A stretch of DNA of 6,504 nucleotides from UBA1858 sp963926275. GTDB lineage: Bacteria > Pseudomonadota > Gammaproteobacteria > UBA4575. Shown in pieces: positions 1 through 5,037 of this stretch. Every line of letters begins with the position of its first letter. Positions within the stretch are counted from its first letter, which is position 1. The notes under the pieces are model-generated. The model did no database searches. It saw only the letters and a list, made by a program, of their open reading frames with translations, and was not told the DNA's origin. The translations under genes were made by a program, and so were the position numbers. The stretch is from the NCBI GenBank assembly GCA_963926275.1, contig CAWUWP010000027.1, positions 1-6,504 on the forward strand. The letters run 5' to 3'.

Positions 1-380
1 AACAGGTGAAAGCAGGTGATCTTAAGCGCACTCTGACTATGTTTGGCAAAAACACTGATGAGGATCGTGAACGATTTACTGAGCAGATGGAAGAAACTCA
101 TACTTTGTTTAAAGAGTTTGTGGCAGAGAATCGAAAGCAAATTGATATTCAAGAAATCGCTACCGGAGAGCATTGGTTAGGTAAGCGAGCTTTAGAGCTA
201 AAGCTAGTTGATGAGTTGATTACCAGTGATGATTATCTATTGCGTAAAAGTGAATCTGCCGATGTGTATGAAGTTAAACATAGTGCACCAAAATCAGTCA
301 GTGAGAAGATTATGGGTAATGCGCAATTAGCATTTGAAAAAGTGATGACGACACTATGGGAAAGAAAGTTGTTTTCTTGA
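1..380 (+). CDS. sohB: SohB-type S49 peptidase, C-terminal part (5' end outside window)
   Basis: This is the C-terminal ~125 residues of a SohB-like inner-membrane-associated serine peptidase of family S49 (the SppA/signal peptide peptidase relatives). The reading frame enters the window at base 3 (Gln) and is open upstream, so the GTG at base 6 is an internal Val codon and not a start. The sequence reads AGDLKRTLTMFGKN near the left edge, then an E/R-rich helix with ETHTLFKEFV, then ATGEHWLGKRA and LVDELITSDDYLL. I recall the same blocks in this order at the end of E. coli SohB (TLTLFGEN, ETHQLFKDFV, ATGEHWYG, LVDEINTSD). By analogy with SppA proteins, where the dyad lysine lies in a G-x-x-K-D/R motif, the Lys encoded at 24-26 is probably the catalytic lysine; the nucleophilic serine would lie upstream, outside the window. 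It ends in TGA at 378-380, converging on amiB. Its own promoter and membrane anchor are not visible. Confidence 0.88.
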   Translation, partial: QVKAGDLKRTLTMFGKNTDEDRERFTEQMEETHTLFKEFVAENRKQIDIQEIATGEHWLGKRALELKLVDELITSDDYLLRKSESADVYEVKHSAPKSVSEKIMGNAQLAFEKVMTTLWERKLFS

Positions 381-404
381 TACCCTTGTAAAGAGCTATA
401 AAAG

Positions 405-1922
405 CTAAACTTCAGGGATAATTAACTTCTGGCCAGCACGAATTCTGTCGGTATTTAAGGCATTGGTTTTGCGGATAGAGTCAATGCTCACGCTATATTG
501 AATAGCAATTTCAGATAAGGTCTCGCCATGCCTGATGGTGTGTTTATCTGTCTTGAGGTTGTTAGCAAGTAGTGCATCTCTAGGGGAGTGAAGCTTCAAG
601 TATCTCTTCAATCCATTGAATACTGAACTAGCCAGTTTTTGCTGATGGGTTGCCGAGCGTAATTTTTTTTCTTCTGAAGCATTCGATATAAAAGCGGTTT
701 CTACCAGTATAGAAGGAATGTCAGGAGACTTGAGTACTGCAAAACCGGCATGTTCTATATTTTTGCGTGTCTTGCCTAGTGTGCTCAATTCTTTTTTCAC
801 TGAGTTTGCTAGTTTCATGCTGGCATCAATGGTTGCTGCTTGTGATAGATCAACTAACACTTTCTGAACATCCTTGCCTTTACCTTCAAGCTTTACTCCG
901 CCAATCACATCGGATTCATTTTGGCGTTGAGCTAAAAATCTTGCGGCTTCACTACTTGCGCCATTTTTGGAAAGCACATAAACAGAGGAGCCTCTAACGC
1001 GTCTATCATTAACGGCATCAGCATGAATGGAAATGAAGATATCAGCTTTCTTCTCACGCGCTTTTTTAATGCGCCCACGTAACGTTAAGTATTTATCTGA
1101 GTCACGTGTCATGACTGCACGCATACCTTTTTCAGCATTGATTAAACGTACTAGTCTTTTAGAGATTTGTAGAACGACATCTTTCTCACGAGTTCCGGCA
1201 TAACCTGTTGCACCGGGATCTTTGCCGCCATGCCCCGGGTCGACTGCAATTACTAGTGTTTTATAGGTGCGCCTGCTTGCTGCGGGTGCCGCTTTTTGAA
1301 CTTGTTTTGGTTTAACTACTGGCTTGGTTATTTTTGCAATAATATCTTGTTCAGCCTTTGGCTTGCTAGCAGGTTTAGCTCGAGTTATTTTTTTAGCGGG
1401 CTTGTTCTTGATCGCTGGTTTGTTTGCTTGTTTTTGGGTGCCGTTAACTTTAGCAATTTTTTGAATTGGCTTGGACGCTGGAGTCCTAGCGGCTGATGAA
1501 TTCTTTAAATCAATCACTAATCGGTGACTAGAATTACCATTAGGGGCGAGCACAAAACTTTTTGCGATGATGCGCTGATTAAGATCTAATACAAGTCTAA
1601 GCTTGTTTTTAGACCGATTAGCATGGCGTAGCTTGTCTACAAATGAAGCAGTAAAGACGGATTGATCTACGTCTGTCGATAGTCTGGCGTTGGTGAGGTC
1701 AATGACTATACGATGCGGGTTGTTTAGTGTGAAGAGCTTATATGAAGGAGCGGCACTGGTATCAAAGACGACGCGAGTCACTTGACCATTTTTGGCGACG
1801 CGAACATTTTTTACGGTAAGAGAGTCGGCAAATGCGCTGGCAGGCAGAAAGCTGAATAATGCGATCAACGCAATTATCAATCGAACAGCATGACCCGAAT
1901 TTGATGACTTTGGATGTAGCAC
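405..1922 (-). CDS. amiB: N-acetylmuramoyl-L-alanine amidase (AMIN - amidase_3 - LysM), AmiB-like
   Basis: Periplasmic zinc amidase that cleaves the bond between N-acetylmuramic acid and the stem peptide of peptidoglycan, splitting septal wall during daughter-cell separation. Numbering from the GTG start (505 aa): signal peptide about 1-32 (hydrophobic LIIALIALFSFLPASAFA); AMIN domain about 34-140 (septum/wall targeting); Lys/Ala/Pro-rich low-complexity linker about 141-216; amidase_3 domain about 221-440; LysM about 460-503 (peptidoglycan binding, IRHGETLSEIA). Zinc/catalytic residues are all present: H231 (DPGHGG), E246 (GTREKDV), H300 (SIHADA) and E408 (LVETAFISN). The insert around 322-362 (SEAARFLAQRQNESD...) matches the autoinhibitory helix region of AmiB/AmiC enzymes, relieved by EnvC/NlpD-type activators, so such control is likely. 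The GTG start is chosen because GGGAG lies 9 bases upstream and the signal peptide then begins normally. A longer frame from a TTG at 1970 has no ribosome site. It follows tsaE, with its own candidate promoter. It is longer than E. coli AmiB mainly through the linker; the LysM domain is common in this family. Confidence 0.93.
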   Translation of the reverse strand: MLHPKSSNSGHAVRLIIALIALFSFLPASAFADSLTVKNVRVAKNGQVTRVVFDTSAAPSYKLFTLNNPHRIVIDLTNARLSTDVDQSVFTASFVDKLRHANRSKNKLRLVLDLNQRIIAKSFVLAPNGNSSHRLVIDLKNSSAARTPASKPIQKIAKVNGTQKQANKPAIKNKPAKKITRAKPASKPKAEQDIIAKITKPVVKPKQVQKAAPAASRRTYKTLVIAVDPGHGGKDPGATGYAGTREKDVVLQISKRLVRLINAEKGMRAVMTRDSDKYLTLRGRIKKAREKKADIFISIHADAVNDRRVRGSSVYVLSKNGASSEAARFLAQRQNESDVIGGVKLEGKGKDVQKVLVDLSQAATIDASMKLANSVKKELSTLGKTRKNIEHAGFAVLKSPDIPSILVETAFISNASEEKKLRSATHQQKLASSVFNGLKRYLKLHSPRDALLANNLKTDKHTIRHGETLSEIAIQYSVSIDSIRKTNALNTDRIRAGQKLIIPEV

Positions 1923-1931
1923 CCAGCAGAT

Positions 1932-1936
1932 CTCCC
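1932..1936 (-). promoter_or_regulatory. Shine-Dalgarno sequence that decides the amiB start
   Basis: On the minus strand this reads GGGAG, with a 9-base spacer before the GTG at 1922-1920. No comparable purine run precedes the TTG at 1970-1968 (upstream bases read GTCATTATTT), so this site argues for the GTG as the amiB start. Confidence 0.65.
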
Positions 1937-1949
1937 AATGAGCTTTGTC

Positions 1950-1975
1950 TATTTTTGTTAACTGTAACAAAAATA
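1950..1975. repeat. Perfect 11-bp inverted repeat in the amiB leader
   Basis: The + strand reads TATTTTTGTTA (1950-1960), ACTG (1961-1964), TAACAAAAATA (1965-1975). The two 11-base arms are exact reverse complements around a 4-base spacer. The repeat lies between the candidate amiB promoter and the amiB ribosome site, roughly +26 to +51 of the predicted transcript. It could be a protein operator or an AU-rich RNA hairpin. It is not a classical terminator: each arm has only one G:C pair and no T-run follows on the minus strand. Confidence 0.7.
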
Positions 1976-2007
1976 ATGACCTACGGGTAATTATTAAATT
2001 GAAATCT

Positions 2008-2037
2008 ATTATAAGAGTCGGGTATTTGACGCGTTAA
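2008..2037 (-). promoter_or_regulatory. Candidate sigma-70 promoter for amiB
   Basis: On the minus strand TTAACG (2037-2032, four of six matches to TTGACA) is followed after an 18-base spacer by a perfect TATAAT (2013-2008). The -35 element overlaps the tsaE stop codon. Transcription would start near 2001, giving a leader of about 80 bases before the GTG at 1922. This would let amiB be expressed apart from nnr-tsaE; read-through from the upstream genes remains possible because no terminator is visible between them. Prediction from sequence only. Confidence 0.55.
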
Positions 2038-2453
2038 CGAGTAGGGTTTTCAATACTAATCTGTCGCCCCTCAGGAATATATTCAATTAGAATTTCCATG
2101 GTGGCTTTAGGCACTAGCGGTTTTCCAAGCTGAGGCCACTCAATAAAGCAAATGTTTGGCCCGCAACAGAATTCTCGTATGCCAATGTAATCCAGTTCTT
2201 CTGGATCAGAAATTCTATATAAATCAAAGTGATAAACTTCAGTTAAATCAAATGAATAGGTTTCCACTAGGGTGAATGTAGGGCTTTTAACTAAACCTTG
2301 ATGCCCCAGCCCGCGTAAAGCACCCCTCACCAGGGTGGTTTTGCCTGCACCCAGATCACCCTGTAAATAAATAATGGCTGGTGTGGATAAATTTTTTACT
2401 AATGTCGCTCCCAGCGCTTCCATTTCATCGGATGAGCGAATAATTTTCTTCAT
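2034..2453 (-). CDS. tsaE: tRNA threonylcarbamoyladenosine biosynthesis ATPase TsaE
   Basis: Small cytoplasmic P-loop ATPase (139 aa) that works with TsaB and TsaD in the final step of t6A37 formation on ANN-decoding tRNAs; it corresponds to E. coli YjeE. Visible motifs: Walker A GDLGAGKTT at 32-40, SPTF at 57-60 (switch region), YHFDLYR at 74-80, DPEEL at 83-87, and the strand-end ICFIEWPQ at 101-108 with Glu105-Trp106, typical of the family. The length is close to the family norm (about 150). The start is the ATG at 2453, which overlaps the nnr stop in ATGA (a 4-base overlap) and gives MKKIIRSSDEM. The frame stays open to 2561, but those extra 36 residues lie wholly inside nnr and do not look like TsaE. 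No Shine-Dalgarno stands before the ATG, so translation is probably coupled to nnr. It is usually essential or nearly so. Confidence 0.95.
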   Translation of the reverse strand: MKKIIRSSDEMEALGATLVKNLSTPAIIYLQGDLGAGKTTLVRGALRGLGHQGLVKSPTFTLVETYSFDLTEVYHFDLYRISDPEELDYIGIREFCCGPNICFIEWPQLGKPLVPKATMEILIEYIPEGRQISIENPTR

Positions 2454-3934
2454 TGATTGACAAGTTTGTAAATCGCGGGGAATAAGTCTTGTGCTAATAC
2501 ACCGCGCGTTCCTTGTTTGGAAACCAGCTCTGCCGCAAGGCCATGCAGCATGACGCCACAATCGGCAGCATCGTTTAATGAGATGCCCTGGGCGACTAAG
2601 CTAGCAATCATGCCTGCCAAGACATCACCGCTGCCGCCGGTGGCCAAGCTGACATTACCATTAGTGCAAAAACCGATGCGTTGGTCATGGCAGGTCAGTG
2701 TGCCAGCACCTTTTAGTACGGCAATGCCTAAATATTGTTCTTGAATAGCCAGTGCTGAAGAAATGCGATTTGACTGAATTTCTTCAGTATTACAGGCCAG
2801 TAGCTGGGCGGCTTCGCCAGGGTGAGGCGTTAAAATCCAATGATCACATTTGCTTGGATTATGGCTGAGTAAACGTAGCGCATCGGCATCAATGACTAAT
2901 GATTTTTGAGTTTCGATAGCACGTGCAAATACTTTCTGTGCCCATTTGTCTTGGCCAAGTCCTGGGCCCATTAAAATGACCTCAGCTTTATTGATCAGCT
3001 CGCCAAGGTCACGGGGTTCATGGATGGCTTTAACCATGAGTGAACCACAACCTGAGGCAATGGCGGCGACATTATCTGGGTGGCAAGCGACACTGACCAA
3101 GCCGGCGCCGCAACGAGCTGCCGCTTCACCTGCCAGGCGAGCTGCATTGGGGTAGCCTATATTTCCACCAATGACTAATACGTGGCCATATAAATTTTTA
3201 TAGCCGGTTTGCGTGCGAGCAGGTAATAGTCGTGCCGGCATGGTTTCACTCAAGGACATGCCTAGTTTTTCTGCTTGAGCAATAATTTCATCGGGTAGAG
3301 CTAGTGAATCTACCTCAACTTTGCCGCTGTAATTCCGCGCTTCACCAGTAATTAAGCCGCTTTTTAACCCAATAAAGGTCAGTGTGTTATTAGCGTGCAC
3401 AGCCGGTCCCATTGGCATACCCGTTTCTGCGCTTAGGCCTGAGGGTAAGTCTAATGAAAGAACGGGAACAGGGGTGCGATTAATCGCATTGACCATGTCA
3501 GCATACTCATTCTCTACTGGGCGCGATAATCCAATACCGAAAATCGCATCAACAATTAAATCACATTCAGGCAGATCTTCGCTGTAATCAATATCGGGGC
3601 CATGATGAATGGCATAGTCATTTTGCGCGCGCATGGCGTCGCCACGTAATTTAGTAATGGGCACCACGGGCATGGTGTAGCATTCCATCTCTGCGTTGTG
3701 CAATAGCCGCGCTAAAATGTAACCGTCGCCGGCATTATTGCCACCACCAGTAATGATTAGTATTCGCTTGGCATCTGGATAGTGCTTTCGAATAAACATA
3801 AACGCGGCTTTACCAGCGCGCTGCATGAGGTCGTAGCTTTTAAACCCATGCTGCTCGATTACGCTAGACTCTAGGTCTTGTATTTGCTGTCTAGAGAAGA
3901 CCGGATATTGTTTGCCGTTATTTATAAAATTCAT
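2450..3934 (-). CDS. nnr: Bifunctional NAD(P)H-hydrate epimerase / ADP-dependent NAD(P)H-hydrate dehydratase
   Basis: Metabolite-repair enzyme (E. coli YjeF/Nnr type, 494 aa, usual fusion length) that restores hydrated NADH and NADPH. The N-terminal epimerase (NnrE, about 1-225) interconverts the R and S hydrates: TGGGNNAGDGY at 62-72, DAIFGIGLSRPV at 129-140, LDLPSGLSAETG at 161-172 with Asp162 in the active-site position. The C-terminal ribokinase-fold dehydratase (NnrD, about 235-494) dehydrates the S form using ADP: VIGGNIGYPNAA at 254-265, GPGLGQD at 323-329, DADALRLL at 349-356, TPHPGEAAQLL at 369-379, LKGAGT at 407-412, and the anion-hole/base motif ATGGSGDVLAG at 431-441 with Asp437. 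The ATG at 3934 is fixed by an in-frame TGA two codons upstream (3940-3938) and by the normal YjeF N-terminus (FSRQQIQDLE). No Shine-Dalgarno is evident. First gene of nnr-tsaE(-amiB); its stop overlaps the tsaE ATG. Divergent from queG. Confidence 0.96.
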   Translation of the reverse strand: MNFINNGKQYPVFSRQQIQDLESSVIEQHGFKSYDLMQRAGKAAFMFIRKHYPDAKRILIITGGGNNAGDGYILARLLHNAEMECYTMPVVPITKLRGDAMRAQNDYAIHHGPDIDYSEDLPECDLIVDAIFGIGLSRPVENEYADMVNAINRTPVPVLSLDLPSGLSAETGMPMGPAVHANNTLTFIGLKSGLITGEARNYSGKVEVDSLALPDEIIAQAEKLGMSLSETMPARLLPARTQTGYKNLYGHVLVIGGNIGYPNAARLAGEAAARCGAGLVSVACHPDNVAAIASGCGSLMVKAIHEPRDLGELINKAEVILMGPGLGQDKWAQKVFARAIETQKSLVIDADALRLLSHNPSKCDHWILTPHPGEAAQLLACNTEEIQSNRISSALAIQEQYLGIAVLKGAGTLTCHDQRIGFCTNGNVSLATGGSGDVLAGMIASLVAQGISLNDAADCGVMLHGLAAELVSKQGTRGVLAQDLFPAIYKLVNQ

Positions 3935-3939
3935 GTGTC

Positions 3940-3954
3940 ATTAAACAATTTAAT
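3940..3954. repeat. AT-only palindrome at the centre of the nnr/queG divergent gap
   Basis: The sequence is ATTAAA (3940-3945), CAA (3946-3948), TTTAAT (3949-3954), two exact 6-base arms. The centre (3947) coincides with the midpoint of the 25-base gap between the two start codons. Each strand thus carries TTTAAT, one mismatch from the -10 consensus TATAAT, pointing outward to nnr and to queG. I found no good -35 hexamer for either, and short AT palindromes are common by chance, so a promoter or operator role is only a suggestion. Confidence 0.35.
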
Positions 3955-3959
3955 TTATT

Positions 3960-5027
3960 GTGCAAAAGCCTATCGTTACTGAACAGAGTATGCAAAGCCT
4001 AATGGATAATATCCGAGATTGGGGGCGTGAGCTTGGTTTTGATCATATGGGAATTAGCGATACAAATCTTGCTGAACATGAAGCTTATTTGATGAATTGG
4101 TTGCAGTCGGGGATGCATGGCGAAATGGACTACATGCATAAACATGGCACTAAACGTTCACGACCAGGAGAGCTATTGCCTGGTACAGTGCGGATTATCT
4201 CGGTTAGGATGAATTATCTGCCTCCCGATGCACTCGATCCAATGCAGGTGCTTGAAGATCCCAGCTTGGCTTATATTTCCCGCTATGCCCTGGGTCGTGA
4301 TTATCATAAGGTGATGAGAAAGCGTCTACAGAAATTGGCTAACCATATAGAACAGCAGGTTGGATCATTTGGCTATCGTGCGTTTGTGGATAGTGCCCCT
4401 GTATTAGAAAAAGCGCTTGCGCACAAAGCCGGTTTGGGCTGGGTGGGTAAGCATACTAATTTGTTGTCTGAAGATGCTGGATCCTGGTTTTTTCTGGGTG
4501 AATTATTTACCAATCTACCACTGCCTGTCGACCAACCTTCTACGGATCATTGCGGTAGCTGTGAAGCGTGTATCGAGATTTGTCCAACCCGTGCCATTAT
4601 TGCACCCTATAAATTGGATGCGCGCAAATGTATTTCATATTTAACCATCGAGCATAAGACATCAATTCCAGTTGAGTATCGAAAGCCAATGGGTAATCGT
4701 ATTTATGGATGTGATGATTGTCAGTTGGTATGCCCATGGAATAAGTTTTCTAAAAAATCACCGTTAGCAGACTTCGCAAAAAGACATGAGCTGGATGCAA
4801 TAAGCTTGGTTGAATTATTCTTGTGGAGTGAACAAGATTTTTTGTTTTACACCGAGGGCTCGGCAATTCGGCGTATTGGTTATCAGCGTTGGTTGAGAAA
4901 TGTTGCAGTAGCATTGGGTAATGCACCGACTAGCCCAGAAGTCACTGATGCCTTAACTGGCCGTCTAGATAATAGTTCTGATTTAGTGCGTGAGCATGTG
5001 CAATGGGCATTAGAGCAGCACAATTAA
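3960..5027 (+). CDS. queG: Epoxyqueuosine reductase QueG
   Basis: Cytoplasmic cobalamin- and iron-sulfur-dependent enzyme that reduces epoxyqueuosine to queuosine at position 34 of tRNAs with GUN anticodons, the last step of Q synthesis. From the GTG start it has 355 residues (E. coli about 379). The N-terminal cobalamin-binding reductase core includes GISDTNL at 31-37, HGEMDYM at 53-59, LPGTVRIISVRMNYLP at 73-88, SRYALGRDYHK at 107-117, FVDSAPVLEKALA at 142-154 (Asp144 matches the proposed proton-donor Asp) and AGLGWVGKHTNLL at 157-169. Ferredoxin-like part: Cys198/201/204/208, Cys224 and Cys251/254/258, enough for two [4Fe-4S] clusters. The C-terminal SAIRRIGYQRWLRNVAVALGN and the helical tail fit the HEAT-like end of the family. 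An in-frame TAA at 3951-3953 limits the start. The GTG at 3960 gives the N-terminal length closest to E. coli, but the ATGs at 3990 and 4002 are possible and no ribosome site is clear for any. Divergent from nnr; the YdbH-like gene follows after 10 bases. Confidence 0.95.
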   Translation: MQKPIVTEQSMQSLMDNIRDWGRELGFDHMGISDTNLAEHEAYLMNWLQSGMHGEMDYMHKHGTKRSRPGELLPGTVRIISVRMNYLPPDALDPMQVLEDPSLAYISRYALGRDYHKVMRKRLQKLANHIEQQVGSFGYRAFVDSAPVLEKALAHKAGLGWVGKHTNLLSEDAGSWFFLGELFTNLPLPVDQPSTDHCGSCEACIEICPTRAIIAPYKLDARKCISYLTIEHKTSIPVEYRKPMGNRIYGCDDCQLVCPWNKFSKKSPLADFAKRHELDAISLVELFLWSEQDFLFYTEGSAIRRIGYQRWLRNVAVALGNAPTSPEVTDALTGRLDNSSDLVREHVQWALEQHN

Positions 5028-5037
5028 TAAAAATACA

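Noticed and set aside
6..8. GTG near the left edge as a sohB start codon
   Set aside because: The frame is open to the window edge and the protein begins in the middle of the conserved S49 domain, so this is an internal codon of a gene cut by the window.
381..404. Possible bidirectional terminator between sohB and amiB
   Set aside because: The only symmetry is a 4-base AGCT repeat around ATAAA with no GC-rich stem and no T-run on either strand. Termination may occur inside the opposing gene or be factor-dependent.
767..1496. Two plus-strand open frames (767-997 and 1296-1496) opposite amiB
   Set aside because: Both are antisense to a well-supported gene, rich in Leu/Phe/Ser/Trp because they mirror its Lys/Ala/Pro-rich codons, with no recognisable motif.
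2454..2561. Upstream extension of tsaE by 36 codons
   Set aside because: It lies completely within the nnr coding region in another frame, reads as Arg/Cys-rich sequence unlike any TsaE N-terminus, and the ATGA overlap start at 2453 gives the normal family length.
2517..3587. Three plus-strand open frames (2517-2744, 2946-3155, 3384-3587) opposite nnr
   Set aside because: They are shadows of the conserved nnr frame on the other strand; no domain or ribosome site was seen.
4417..4644. Open frame in another phase inside queG
   Set aside because: It overlaps the conserved iron-sulfur motifs of queG in a different frame and has no independent support.
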